From: Erythrobacter sp. EC-HK427
GTDB lineage: Bacteria > Pseudomonadota > Alphaproteobacteria > Sphingomonadales > Sphingomonadaceae
Reading direction: 5' to 3'
Assembly (NCBI RefSeq): GCF_902498745.1
Contig: NZ_LR701479.1
Location: forward strand, 1,058,292 to 1,122,291
DNA: 64,000 nt
Part shown: piece after piece, positions 27,396-36,136 of the stretch
How positions within the stretch are numbered: the stretch's first letter is position 1
Layout: each line of letters begins with the position of its first letter
Program-made: the position numbers and the translations under genes
Notes under the pieces: model-generated
The model's database searches: none
What the model was told of the DNA's origin: nothing
What the model saw: only the letters and a program-made list of their open reading frames with translations

Positions 27396-28406
27396 ATGGC
27401 AAGCGACATTCCGGACACAATGCAGGCAATCGCGATCACCGCGCCCGGCGGGCCGGAGGTGCTGGCACTGACCGAATGGCCGGTGCCGCAGCCTGCGCCA
27501 GGGGAAGTGCTGGTGCGGGTGAGCCATGCGGGCGTTAACCGCCCCGACTGCCTGCAACGGCGCGGGCTGTATCCGCCGCCCACAGGCGCCTCGCCGCTGC
27601 CGGGGCTGGAGATAGCAGGTGAAATTGTTGCGCTCGGCGAAGGGGTTGATCCCGGCGAGCTCGGCAAGCGGGTCTGCGCGCTGGTGAGCGGCGGCGGCTA
27701 TGCCGAGTACTGCCTCGCGCGGCCCGAACATTGCCTGCCGGTGCCGGATGGCCTGCCCATGGCGGAAGCGGCAGCACTGCCCGAAACGCTGTTCACCGTG
27801 TGGCACAATGTGTTCCAGCGCGGCTTTGCGCGCGATGGCGAGACGCTGCTGGTGCATGGCGGCACATCGGGCATAGGCACGATGGCGATCAAGCTCGCCA
27901 AGCTGTTCGATATGCGTGTGATTGTGACCTGCGGGTCGGAGGAGAAATGCGACGCTGCGCGGGCGCTGGGCGCGGATCGTGCGATCAACTACAAGGCCGA
28001 GGATTTTTCCGCCCGCGTGCTCGACATCACCGAAGGGCGCGGCTGCGATTTGGTGCTCGACATGGTTGCGGGCGACTATACGCAGCGCAATCTGGATTGC
28101 CTTGCCGAAGATGGCCGCATCGTGGTGATCGCAACGCTGGGCGGCCCCAAAGCGGACATCAATCTCCTCAAACTGATGATGAAGCGCCAGTCGATCACCG
28201 GCTCCACGCTGCGTGCGCGGCCCGATGTCGTCAAAGGCATGATTGCCGACGAGATTTTCCGCGAAGTCTGGCCGCTGGTCGAAAGCGGCGAACTGCGCCC
28301 GGCGATGGACCGTGTGTTTCCGCTCGCCGAAGCCGCCGCCGCGCACGCGCGGATGGAGGCGGGCGCGCATATCGGGAAGATCGTGCTGGAAGTCGCCAGC
28401 CTCTGA
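27396..28406 (+). CDS. NAD(P)H-quinone oxidoreductase, zinc-type family (Qor-like)
   Basis: Medium-chain dehydrogenase/reductase of 336 residues. The N-terminal GroES-like domain has VSHAGVNRPDCLQRRGLYPPP, and the Rossmann domain holds LLVHGGTSGIGTMAIKLAK. Catalytic zinc cysteines of alcohol dehydrogenases are absent, as in quinone oxidoreductases such as PIG3 and QorA. It probably reduces quinones or other enones with NADPH. The ATG at 27396 follows AGGA and is preferred over a GTG at 27360. Confidence 0.92.
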   Translation: MASDIPDTMQAIAITAPGGPEVLALTEWPVPQPAPGEVLVRVSHAGVNRPDCLQRRGLYPPPTGASPLPGLEIAGEIVALGEGVDPGELGKRVCALVSGGGYAEYCLARPEHCLPVPDGLPMAEAAALPETLFTVWHNVFQRGFARDGETLLVHGGTSGIGTMAIKLAKLFDMRVIVTCGSEEKCDAARALGADRAINYKAEDFSARVLDITEGRGCDLVLDMVAGDYTQRNLDCLAEDGRIVVIATLGGPKADINLLKLMMKRQSITGSTLRARPDVVKGMIADEIFREVWPLVESGELRPAMDRVFPLAEAAAAHARMEAGAHIGKIVLEVASL

Positions 28407-28556
28407 TCATCACAGCCGGTGAGCAACGACTCGGTCGTTACGCCACCTGACTCGAATCTTTCACAATGTCGCCGATCTGCCGCGAAAATGCGGTTAGCGC
28501 GTAACAAACCGGTGGCATTCGGAGCCTCCAGAAGCTTCTTTCTGGAAGGATATCCG

Positions 28557-29480
28557 ATGTTCGACAGCTATCTTGATAGCGAGGCCGGAGCAGCCTTGGA
28601 CTCCGACAGCGACGATGTGATTGTCAAACTGGCGCGCGCCGAAGCGCATACGCCGGTTATTCCCGAGCGTTCGCCCGAGGGACGGCGGCAATATCGCACA
28701 ATCTGGATTTCCGATATCCATCTCGGCACCAAGGGCTGTAACGCCAAGCTGCTGATCGATTTCCTCGACAGCGTCGATAGCGAAACGCTGTATCTGGTCG
28801 GCGACATCATCGATGGCTGGCGGCTGAAGAAAAAGCTCTATTGGCCTGCCGAACATAACGACATCGTCTGGCGTATCCTGAAGCGCGCCAAGCGCGGCAC
28901 GCGGATCATCTATATTCCCGGCAATCACGACGAGATGTTCCGCCAGTTTTCGGGCATGCATTTCGGCGGGATCGAAATCCAGCGCGCGGCCTTCCACACG
29001 ACGGCTGACGGGCGCAGGCTGATGGTGCTGCACGGGGACGAGTTCGATGCCGTCATGCTGTCGCACCGCTGGCTCGCCTTTGTCGGCGATGCCGCCTACC
29101 ACTTCATCATGAAGCTCAACCACTATGTGAATGTGGTGCGGCGGGCCTTCGATCTGCCCTATTGGTCGCTGAGCAAAATGGCCAAGCACAAGGTCAAAAA
29201 CGCGGTCGAATTTATCGGCAAATACGAGGAAGTCGTTGCCGAAGCGGCGGCAAAGCGCGGGGTCGACGGCGTGGTCTGCGGCCATATCCACACCGCCGAG
29301 CACCGGATGTTCGGCGATACCGAATACTGGAACGATGGCGACTGGGTGGAAGGCTGCAACGCGCTGGTCGAACACGCTGATGGCCGCATGGAAATCCTGC
29401 ACTGGCCGGAGGAAATAGCCAAGCGCGAAGCGCGCCAGCAGGCCGAAGAGGCCGTCGCCGGTGTGCCGCAAGCCGCCTGA
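28557..29480 (+). CDS. LpxH-like UDP-2,3-diacylglucosamine diphosphatase-family metallophosphoesterase
   Basis: Calcineurin-fold phosphoesterase of 307 residues. Metal-binding blocks appear in order: WISDIHLGT, VGDIIDGW, IPGNHDEM, LHGDEFD and CGHIHTAEH. This matches the LpxH-related group of alphaproteobacteria, which often sits beside a glycosyltransferase gene. Whether it is the lipid A enzyme itself (LpxI does this job in many alphaproteobacteria) is open. The ATG at 28557 has GGAAGGA 6 nt upstream; an imperfect hairpin (28528-28545, CCAGAAGCTTCTTTCTGG) lies immediately before that site. Confidence 0.85.
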   Translation: MFDSYLDSEAGAALDSDSDDVIVKLARAEAHTPVIPERSPEGRRQYRTIWISDIHLGTKGCNAKLLIDFLDSVDSETLYLVGDIIDGWRLKKKLYWPAEHNDIVWRILKRAKRGTRIIYIPGNHDEMFRQFSGMHFGGIEIQRAAFHTTADGRRLMVLHGDEFDAVMLSHRWLAFVGDAAYHFIMKLNHYVNVVRRAFDLPYWSLSKMAKHKVKNAVEFIGKYEEVVAEAAAKRGVDGVVCGHIHTAEHRMFGDTEYWNDGDWVEGCNALVEHADGRMEILHWPEEIAKREARQQAEEAVAGVPQAA

Positions 29481-29490
29481 GGACAGATTG

Positions 29491-30534
29491 ATGCGTATCG
29501 CCATCGTCACCGATGCCTGGCACCCGCAAGTGAACGGGGTGGTGCGCACGCTCGACACGGTTATCGGGATTTTGCGGGCACAAGGCCATGACGTCGAAGT
29601 CATTGCGCCCGACCTGTTCCGCTCTTTCCCCGCGCCGTCCTATCCGGAAATCCGGCTGGCGCTTGCAGGCTCGACCCAGGTCGGGCGACGGCTGCGCGCG
29701 TTTGGGCCCTATGCAGTGCATATCTCGACCGAAGGCCCGCTGGGTTGGGCGGCGCGGCGCTGGTGCCAGCGCAACCGCCATCCTTTCACCACCGCCTACC
29801 ACACGCAGTTTCCTGACTATCTCGCGCGGCGGACAAAGCTTCCTGCCAGCCTGTTCTGGCCCTTCATCCGCCACTTCCATCGCCCGGCAGAGCGGATCAT
29901 GGTGGCGACCGGTACCATCCGCGCCGAACTGCGCGAACAGAGCCTGACCCAGCTTCACCATTGGAGCCGCGGCGTCGATACCGCGCTGTTCCACCCCGAT
30001 CACGCGCCGCCCGACCTGTTCCTGCGCTTGCCGCGCCCAATCCAGCTCTATGTCGGGCGCGTGGCGGTGGAGAAGAATATCGAGGCGTTTCTCGGCAACA
30101 CCCATCCCGGCACCAAAGTCGTGGTGGGCGATGGCCCCGCGCTGGCCAAGCTGCGCGCCGAGTATCCCGATGCGATCTTCCTCGGCAAACGCAGCGGTGA
30201 CGAGCTGGCGGCCTGCTATGCCGGTGCCGATGTGTTCGTCTTCCCGAGCAAAACCGACACCTTCGGGCTGGTGATGATCGAAGCGCTCGCCTGCGGCACG
30301 CCGGTGGCCGCTTATCCGGTGCCCGGCCCGATTGACGTGCTGAGCGAAGGCAGCGGGGCGATGGCCGGGGAGTTGGAAGACGCGATTGCGACCGCGCTCA
30401 CCTTCTCGCGCGAGGCGTGCTTGCTGGCAGGGCGCGCCTATAGCTGGGAGGCCAGCGCCGAACAGTTCCGGCGCGGGCTGGAGCCGATGGCACCGCAGGA
30501 ACGCGCAGCTGCTGCCGCTCCGCTGACGGCCTGA
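29491..30534 (+). CDS. Glycosyltransferase family 4 protein
   Basis: GT-B glycosyltransferase of 347 residues. N-terminal MRIAIVTDAWHPQVNGVVRT and the donor-site motif PSKTDTFGLVMIEALACGTPV (with the EX7E glutamates) place it near the alpha-mannosyl or sulfoquinovosyl transferases of family 4. The acceptor is unknown. The ATG at 29491 comes 10 nt after the stop of the phosphoesterase gene, so the two likely form an operon acting on envelope lipids. A terminator follows at 30589. Confidence 0.9.
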   Translation: MRIAIVTDAWHPQVNGVVRTLDTVIGILRAQGHDVEVIAPDLFRSFPAPSYPEIRLALAGSTQVGRRLRAFGPYAVHISTEGPLGWAARRWCQRNRHPFTTAYHTQFPDYLARRTKLPASLFWPFIRHFHRPAERIMVATGTIRAELREQSLTQLHHWSRGVDTALFHPDHAPPDLFLRLPRPIQLYVGRVAVEKNIEAFLGNTHPGTKVVVGDGPALAKLRAEYPDAIFLGKRSGDELAACYAGADVFVFPSKTDTFGLVMIEALACGTPVAAYPVPGPIDVLSEGSGAMAGELEDAIATALTFSREACLLAGRAYSWEASAEQFRRGLEPMAPQERAAAAAPLTA

Positions 30535-30588
30535 CCTCGCTAATGCTTGCCCAAAGGCGGCAAAGCGACTACATCTGCTGCCAAGCAA

Positions 30589-30618
30589 GGCCGTCCCGTG
30601 AGGGGCGGCCCTTTTATT
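30589..30618 (+). terminator. Intrinsic terminator after the glycosyltransferase gene
   Basis: A 9-bp stem (GGCCGTCCC with GGGGCGGCC, one G-T pair) around the loop GTGA is followed by a C and then TTTTATTT. It ends the phosphoesterase-glycosyltransferase unit, 14 bp before the trcR start. Confidence 0.85.
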
Positions 30619-30631
30619 TCGGAGAGAAAAA

Positions 30632-31378
30632 GTGGCGGATCAGCCCAGACCCCTCATGCCCCATGCGACCGCCAGCTGGCTGGTCGACAACACGGCGCTC
30701 AGCTTCACCCAGATCGCCGATTTCTGCGGCCTGCACATCCTCGAAGTGCAGGCGATGGCCGATGATCTGGCGGGCTCCAAATATACCGGGCGCGATCCGG
30801 TGCATTCGGGCGAGCTGACCCATGCCGAGATCGAGCGTGGACAGGCCGATCCGGCCTATGCGCTCGTCATGCAGAAGGCGCCGGTTGATGTCAGCCGCAC
30901 CAAGGGCCCGCGCTACACGCCGGTGTCCAAGCGGCAGGACAAGCCCGACGGCATCGCCTGGCTGCTGCGCAACCACCCGGAAATTTCCGACGCGCAGATC
31001 GGCCGCCTGATCGGCACCACGCGCAACACGATCAACGCGATCCGCGACCGCAGCCACTGGAACATCGCCAATATCCAGGCCAAGGATCCGGTGACGCTGG
31101 GCCTGTGTTCGCAGCGCGAGCTTGATGCCGCGGTGGCCAAGGCCGCCAAGCGCGTCGCCGTGAGCGAAGAGCCGCAGGCCGAGGGCGAGGAAACGCCGGT
31201 TGCAGCCGATCCGCGCGACGACAAGGCGAAGCTGATCGAGGAGTTGCGCAAGGAACGGGCGGATGCGGTCAAGGCCGCCTCCGAAGCCGCGCAGGAAGCC
31301 GAGGCCGAACAATGGCTCGCCGCCAAGCGCGAGGCTGAAGCCAATCCCGCGCCCGAACCCGGCCCCGACGATCTCTGA
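30632..31378 (+). CDS. trcR: Cell cycle transcriptional regulator TrcR (DUF1013)
   Basis: Alphaproteobacterial regulator of 248 residues. The DUF1013 core covers about 1-175, with helix-turn-helix-like segments (TQIADFCGLHILEVQAMADD and SDAQIGRLIGTTRNTINAIRD). In Caulobacter the family associates with RNA polymerase at cell-cycle promoters. The C-terminal third is a charged Ala/Glu/Lys coiled coil. The GTG at 30632 follows GGAGAG. It has its own promoter or reads through the terminator immediately upstream. Confidence 0.9.
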   Translation: MADQPRPLMPHATASWLVDNTALSFTQIADFCGLHILEVQAMADDLAGSKYTGRDPVHSGELTHAEIERGQADPAYALVMQKAPVDVSRTKGPRYTPVSKRQDKPDGIAWLLRNHPEISDAQIGRLIGTTRNTINAIRDRSHWNIANIQAKDPVTLGLCSQRELDAAVAKAAKRVAVSEEPQAEGEETPVAADPRDDKAKLIEELRKERADAVKAASEAAQEAEAEQWLAAKREAEANPAPEPGPDDL

Positions 31379-31422
31379 TCGCGCGGCGCTCTGATCAATT
31401 GGTCAGGCGGCGCACATAGGAA

Positions 31423-31449
31423 AAGGGGCGACCCGGCGGGCCGCCCCTT
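31423..31449. terminator. Bidirectional terminator between trcR and the bactofilin gene
   Basis: AAGGGGCG pairs with CGCCCCTT, with CCC/GGG pairing continuing the stem inside. It lies in the 96-bp gap between two convergent genes, with A-rich sequence on the left and TT on the right, so it can serve both. Confidence 0.75.
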
Positions 31450-31474
31450 CCTCTCCAAAAACTGCAAATCTGTC

Positions 31475-31918
31475 TCAGCTCGCCATTGTCAGGTCGAGCG
31501 GCACTTCGTCAGCTTTGGCGTTTGCTGTGCGTGCACCGAGCGGCGCAAACCGCCCGTCCACATTCGCGCCCTGTTCGATGGTGAGCGTTTCGTAGGACAC
31601 ATCGCCTTCGATCCGCGCGCTCTTCATCACTACGAGATTTTTCGCTTCGATCCGGCCTTTGACGCGGCCCGAAAGGCGTGCCGAATCGGCGGTGATTTCG
31701 CCCTCGATCGTGCTGCCATCGCCCTGCACCAGCGAAGCGCAGGAAATATCGCCATGGACCGTGCCATCGACGTGGAGATCAACGGTGGCTTCGATATTGC
31801 CGCGAATGACGACATCGGGCCCGATCACCGAGAAAGTGCTGCCCCCTGAACCGCCGCGCATGTTAGCGGCTCGCTCTGTTGCTGGCGGCAAATTCGGCGC
31901 GGGCTTCTTCGAGAACAT
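31475..31918 (-). CDS. Bactofilin
   Basis: Polymer-forming cytoskeletal protein of 147 residues. After the short leader MFSKKPAPN comes the bactofilin beta-helix core (STFSVIGPDVVIRGNIEA, DLHVDGTVHGDISC, IEGEITADSARLSGRVKG, KSARIEGDVSYETLTIEQGANVDG). The ATG at 31918, preceded by GGAG, overlaps the upstream M23 peptidase gene by 56 nt, so the two are co-transcribed. Bactofilin-M23 pairs are known in Hyphomonas (LmdC) and in Helicobacter (CcmA-Csd), where they shape the cell wall. That role is inferred here. Confidence 0.93.
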   Translation of the reverse strand: MFSKKPAPNLPPATERAANMRGGSGGSTFSVIGPDVVIRGNIEATVDLHVDGTVHGDISCASLVQGDGSTIEGEITADSARLSGRVKGRIEAKNLVVMKSARIEGDVSYETLTIEQGANVDGRFAPLGARTANAKADEVPLDLTMAS

Positions 31919-33044
31919 CGGGCGCTGACTCCAGGAAGGGGCGCGGATTGACGGCGCGGCCATCGATACGGACTTCGAAATGCAAATGCGGGCCGGTCGA
32001 GCGACCGGTGCTACCGATGGCGCCGATCCGCGCACCGGCGGGCACTTCGGCACCCACGCGGGTGTTGAAGCCGGACATATGCGCATAGCGCGTAATCATG
32101 CCCGCGCCGTGATCGATTTCTACCGTATTGCCGTATCCCGACTTCCAGCCGACGAAGACAACCGTGCCCGCAGCAGCGGAGAAGATCGGCGAACCATGCG
32201 GCGCGCGGAAATCGAGGCCGCTGTGCATCGCAGCGCCACCATTGAACGGATCGCGGCGATAGCCAAAGCCCGAGCTGATCGAATTGATATCGGCGGGCAT
32301 GACCTGCGGAATGCTCTCCAGCCCGCGCTCCAGCGCGCTCATTCGCGCCAGGCTGAGGCCGAGGCGTTCGAACCGCGGATCGAGCGAGCCATCAGCGTCC
32401 GAGGCCAGCAATTCGAGCGGGCCACCCAGCGCGCTTTCATTCGCCGCCATCACCGCCTGCGGGTTGACCCCCAACTGGCGCATCGCCTGTTCGGCGCGCG
32501 CGGCGCGGCGGTCGGCATAGCGGGTCAGCCGCTCGACAAAGGCAAGCTGCCGCGCTTCGATACGCGCGAGCCCTTCGGCCTGCGGGAACACTTCGCGCAT
32601 CAGGCTGATAAGCTCTTCGCTCTCCTCCGAGGAATTGGAGACAGTGCTCTCGCCCTCTTCCGCCGTCACATCTTCGGGCAGCATCTCGGCGAATTCTTCG
32701 AGCAGGCGCTGGCGCGTTTCCAGATCCTGCACGGTCGCTTCCAGATCGTCGGCATAGGCGTTGTAACGCTCTTCCGAGGAAGCGACGTGCGCCTCGCGTT
32801 CAAGCAGCGAAGCCATTTCGCTGCTGTTGCGATACTGGGCAAAGGCGGCGACGCCCATCGAGGTCGTCCAGCCGATGACGGCAAACGCGGCCAGTCCGGC
32901 AGCAACCATCTGCGTGCGCGTAGTGATTGTGATGAAACGGATCTGACCTTCGGAGCGCATGAAAAATTCACGCTCAGGAAACCAGCTCCGCAGGCGTTCC
33001 CATCTTCCGCCAGCGTGAGAATTTGACAAAGCGACCCCGTTCAT
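31863..33044 (-). CDS. Bactofilin-associated M23 peptidoglycan endopeptidase (LmdC-like)
   Basis: Membrane-anchored M23 peptidase of 393 residues. One transmembrane helix (about 45-65: MVAAGLAAFAVIGWTTSMGVAAF) is followed by a coiled-coil-like region and the LytM domain. Zinc ligands are intact in AAMHSGLDFRAPHG and GPHLHFEVRIDG, with YAHMSG between. It resembles LmdC, the peptidase that works with bactofilin. The ATG at 33044 is chosen; a GTG at 33086 is the alternative. The stop lies inside the bactofilin gene. The 256-bp gap upstream shows no gene. Confidence 0.9.
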   Translation of the reverse strand: MNGVALSNSHAGGRWERLRSWFPEREFFMRSEGQIRFITITTRTQMVAAGLAAFAVIGWTTSMGVAAFAQYRNSSEMASLLEREAHVASSEERYNAYADDLEATVQDLETRQRLLEEFAEMLPEDVTAEEGESTVSNSSEESEELISLMREVFPQAEGLARIEARQLAFVERLTRYADRRAARAEQAMRQLGVNPQAVMAANESALGGPLELLASDADGSLDPRFERLGLSLARMSALERGLESIPQVMPADINSISSGFGYRRDPFNGGAAMHSGLDFRAPHGSPIFSAAAGTVVFVGWKSGYGNTVEIDHGAGMITRYAHMSGFNTRVGAEVPAGARIGAIGSTGRSTGPHLHFEVRIDGRAVNPRPFLESAPDVLEEARAEFAASNRASR

Positions 33045-33300
33045 CAGGTGTTTATGATCCGGGAGCGGCTTGTAAGGATGCGACACGAGAGGTCGAGTCG
33101 CGTGCGGGGAATCTCCGGCGAATCGAACAAGGGGTGCGGTGAATCGTTTATTTGCGTAAACTTTCCCCGGAACCCCGCGCGCAATCGCGGATTTACGGGA
33201 GCGATTCGCCCAAGCGCTTCGCCCTTTCGCTCCCCTATGTGATCGTTAACAAGGGCCTCCGCAGCGCCCCCATACAAGAAGGAATTTTCAAGCCGAGATT

Positions 33301-34587
33301 ATGACCGATCAACAGACCCTCCCCGCTTCCGAATCCACCACTCCCGCCGCCCTCGTCACGAAAATGGCCACCGCCGGGCGCGCGGCGCAGCGCGATTTGG
33401 CGCGTGCGAGCGATGCGGAAAAGGCCGCCGCCCTGCGCGCCGCAGCGGGCGAAATCCGGGCGCGGCAGGCGGGCATCCTCGATGCCAATGCACAGGACAT
33501 TGCGGCAGCTACAGCGGGCGGCCTGTCGGGTGCCATGCTCGACCGGCTGAAACTCGATCCCGCGCGGCTCGAAGCGATTGCCGCCGCGATCGAAAACGTC
33601 GCCTCCCTGCCCGATCCGGTGGGCGAGGAAATCGCCCGGTCGGTGGCCCCTGCCGGGATGACGCTGGTGCGGCGCCGCATCCCTATTGGCCTGATCGGCA
33701 TCATCTATGAGAGCCGTCCGAACGTCACCGCCGATGCCGCTGCGCTGTGCCTGCGCTCGGGCAATGCGGCGCTGCTTCGCGGCGGGAGCGAGGCGGTGCA
33801 TTCGAACCGCGCGCTGCACGCCGCCTTTGCCGCCGGTGTTGCCAGCGCGGGACTGCCTGAAGACGCGATCCAGCTGCTGCCGACGCAAGACCGCGCGGCG
33901 GTGGGCGCGATGCTCAAAGCGGCGGGGCTGATCGACATGATCGTGCCGCGCGGGGGCAAGGGGCTGGTCGCGCGGGTGCAGGCCGATGCCCGCGTGCCCG
34001 TGCTCGCCCATCTCGACGGGATTTGTCACACCTATATCCACGCCCATGCCGATCCGGCGATGGCGCAGGCGATTGCCGTCAATGCCAAGATGCGCCGCAC
34101 CGGGATTTGCGGAGCGATGGAGACGTTGCTGATCGATGCCGGGTTTACCGGCGCGGGCGCGGTGGTGGCTGCGCTGCTCGATGCAGGCTGCGCCCTGCGC
34201 GGCGACGGACGGGCGCAGGCGCTCGATCCGCGCATCGGCGCTGCCCGGGCGGATGATTGGGACACCGAATATCTTGACGCGATCCTCTCGGTCGCGGTGG
34301 TGGACGGGATGGACGCCGCGCTGGCGCATATCGCAGCGCATTCCTCGGGCCATACCGATGCGATTGTCACCGATGACGATGCTGCGGCGACGCGCTTCCT
34401 CGCCGAAGTCGACAGTGCGATTGTGATGCACAATGCCTCCAGCCAATTCGCCGACGGCGGAGAGTTCGGCCTCGGCGCGGAAATCGGCATTGCGACGGGC
34501 CGCCTGCACGCGCGCGGGCCGGTCGCGTTGGAGGGGCTAACGACCTATAAATGGCAGGTTCTGGGTTCAGGGCAGGCGCGCGCTTGA
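33301..34587 (+). CDS. proA: Gamma-glutamyl phosphate reductase
   Basis: Reduces gamma-glutamyl phosphate to glutamate-5-semialdehyde in proline synthesis; 428 residues, aldehyde-dehydrogenase fold. Signatures include RRIPIGLIGIIYESRPNVTADA, CLRSGNAALLRGGSEA and the catalytic cysteine in RRTGICGAMETLL (about residue 272). FADGGEFGLGAEIGIATGRLHARGP is near the C-terminus in part as EFGLGAEIGI. It leads the proA-nadD-rsfS-rlmH-envC-ctpA series. proB is not upstream in this window, since the bactofilin pair faces away. Confidence 0.97.
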   Translation: MTDQQTLPASESTTPAALVTKMATAGRAAQRDLARASDAEKAAALRAAAGEIRARQAGILDANAQDIAAATAGGLSGAMLDRLKLDPARLEAIAAAIENVASLPDPVGEEIARSVAPAGMTLVRRRIPIGLIGIIYESRPNVTADAAALCLRSGNAALLRGGSEAVHSNRALHAAFAAGVASAGLPEDAIQLLPTQDRAAVGAMLKAAGLIDMIVPRGGKGLVARVQADARVPVLAHLDGICHTYIHAHADPAMAQAIAVNAKMRRTGICGAMETLLIDAGFTGAGAVVAALLDAGCALRGDGRAQALDPRIGAARADDWDTEYLDAILSVAVVDGMDAALAHIAAHSSGHTDAIVTDDDAAATRFLAEVDSAIVMHNASSQFADGGEFGLGAEIGIATGRLHARGPVALEGLTTYKWQVLGSGQARA

Positions 34588-35249
34588 ACCGATCTGGTAA
34601 AATCACAGGCCTGCTCGGCGGCAGCTTCAATCCGGCGCATGGCGGCCACCGGCGGGTGACGCTGTTCGCTATCGAGGCGCTGGGGCTGGACGAGGCATGG
34701 TGGCTGGTCTCTCCCGGCAATCCGCTCAAGCCCAAAGCGGGCATGGCGCCGCTGCCCGCCCGCGTGAAATCAGCGCAGCGCGCCAGCCGCAATGCACCGA
34801 TCCGCGTGACCGCTATCGAGCAAAAGCTCGGCACGCGCTACACGGTGGACACGCTGCGGGCGCTCAAGCGTCGCTATCCCAAACGCCGCTTTGTCTGGCT
34901 GATGGGGGCGGACAATCTGGCGCAATTCCACCGCTGGAAGAACTGGCGCGGCATCGCGCGGGAAATGCCCATTGCCGTTATCGCCCGCCCGGGGTATGAT
35001 GCTGCTGCCCTTGCAAGTCCTGCGATGGTCTGGTTGCGGCGTTTCCGGTTGCCCGCACCCGGTTTGCGAAACCGGCGCGAATGGAGCGCACCGGCGCTGA
35101 TAGAACTGCGTTTCGATCCTGATCCGCGCTCGGCCACCGATATACGCCGTGCAGATCCGCTTTGGGCGAGCCGGTATTCCGGCCCGCCGCCACGGGACGA
35201 CATAACGCATTCCCTCATCCACGAAACGTCCGCAGGGCAGGCTGAATGA
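34551..35249 (+). CDS. nadD: Nicotinate-nucleotide adenylyltransferase
   Basis: Adenylates nicotinate mononucleotide in NAD synthesis; about 220-232 residues. The nucleotidyltransferase motif GGSFNPAHGGHRR (HxGH) and a C-terminal region DPRSATDIRRADP, the SSTxIR equivalent, are present. Start choice is uncertain: ATG at 34551 overlaps proA by 37 nt, while a TTG at 34584 overlaps the proA stop as TTGA and begins nearer the conserved core. Either way it is coupled to proA. Confidence 0.93.
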   Translation: MAGSGFRAGARLNRSGKITGLLGGSFNPAHGGHRRVTLFAIEALGLDEAWWLVSPGNPLKPKAGMAPLPARVKSAQRASRNAPIRVTAIEQKLGTRYTVDTLRALKRRYPKRRFVWLMGADNLAQFHRWKNWRGIAREMPIAVIARPGYDAAALASPAMVWLRRFRLPAPGLRNRREWSAPALIELRFDPDPRSATDIRRADPLWASRYSGPPPRDDITHSLIHETSAGQAE

Positions 35250-35311
35250 TTCGGCCATGCTCTTGCGGGATGTGCCTTCCATTCCCACTCTCAGGAGCAT
35301 GACCAGCAGCG

Positions 35312-35779
35312 ATGACACAAGCCAACAGCGCAGCGCTTTCCGGCGCAGAACCGAACGGCCAAGCCACCGCGTCCATTTCCATCATGTCGATATCTGATAA
35401 CCTCTCCACCGAACTGCCGGAAACCGAACCCGGCTCCTTGCACGAACTCGTGATCACCCAGCTGGATGATGATCAGGCGCAGGAACTCGTCTCGATTCCG
35501 CTCGCGGGCAAAAGCTCGATTGCCGATCACATGGTGATCGCCTCGGGCCGGAGCACGCGGCAAGTCGCTGCCATGGCACAGAAGCTGGCGGAAAAGATCA
35601 AGCAAAGCGGCAAGGCCATGCCCCGCGTCGAAGGCTTGCCCGCCGCCGATTGGGTGCTGATCGATGCCGGCGATGTGGTGGTCCACCTGTTCCGCCCCGA
35701 AGTGCGCGGCTTCTACAACCTTGAACGGATGTGGGGCTTCGGCGAAGACGGCGAAACGCGGCATATGGGTAGAAGTTGA
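35312..35779 (+). CDS. rsfS: Ribosome silencing factor RsfS
   Basis: Binds uL14 on the 50S subunit and blocks subunit joining when nutrients are scarce. The core LHELVITQLDDDQAQELVSI, HMVIASGRSTRQVAAMAQKL and DAGDVVVHLFRPEVRGFYNLERMW (in part DVVVHLF and RGFYNLE) is the full RsfS domain. The length of 155 residues exceeds the usual 105-130, so the N-terminal 24 residues may be untranslated leader; an ATG at 35384 is the alternative start. In most bacteria rlmH follows directly; here a small gene intervenes. Confidence 0.93.
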   Translation: MTQANSAALSGAEPNGQATASISIMSISDNLSTELPETEPGSLHELVITQLDDDQAQELVSIPLAGKSSIADHMVIASGRSTRQVAAMAQKLAEKIKQSGKAMPRVEGLPAADWVLIDAGDVVVHLFRPEVRGFYNLERMWGFGEDGETRHMGRS

Positions 35780-35792
35780 GTAGGAGAGCCGA

Positions 35793-36104
35793 TTGAGCCC
35801 GAAAGCCAGATACCGGCTGGCCAACTGGTCGTGGTGGCTGGCCCTAGCCTTGTTCGCATTCTTGGCAATTTACCTTCCCAGCAAAGCGCCTTGGGGCGAT
35901 GCTGAACTTCTGCTGTTCCTTCTAGCGTTTGCCGCGGCTGCTCTCCTGATAATTTTCATTCCTTTGTTTGCGTTGATTGCGTGGCGAACGGTGTATTGCG
36001 GCGAATGCGGAGGGCGGTTCTTCGACCCGATTTTCATCACCTTCCCAGTGCAGGGCGGCTGTAAGAATTGTCGCGCGCCCATCGAAAACGCGGTGATTGA
36101 TTAG
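35793..36104 (+). CDS. Small two-helix membrane protein with a zinc-ribbon-like motif
   Basis: A 103-residue protein of unknown function starting with TTG, preceded at 6 nt by a strong AGGAG. Two hydrophobic helices (WSWWLALALFAFLAIYL and AELLLFLLAFAAAALLIIFI) are followed by CGECGG and CKNCRAP, two CxxC pairs that could bind zinc. Codon use is visibly less GC-biased than in neighbouring genes (TTG, ATT, TTT and AAT are frequent). It separates rsfS from rlmH, which are normally adjacent, so it looks like an insertion. Expression is plausible given the ribosome-binding site. Confidence 0.65.
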   Translation: MSPKARYRLANWSWWLALALFAFLAIYLPSKAPWGDAELLLFLLAFAAAALLIIFIPLFALIAWRTVYCGECGGRFFDPIFITFPVQGGCKNCRAPIENAVID

Positions 36105-36121
36105 CCGACGATCGATCTCAT

Positions 36122-36136
36122 AGGAGACCTCACATC
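36122..36136 (+). promoter_or_regulatory. Ribosome-binding site and ATC start codon of rlmH
   Basis: AGGAG (36122-36126) lies 7 nt before ATC (36134-36136), exactly where the conserved RlmH N-terminus begins. No ATG, GTG or TTG exists in frame between the upstream in-frame stop (36098-36100) and the conserved codons, so this site decides the start. Confidence 0.8.
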
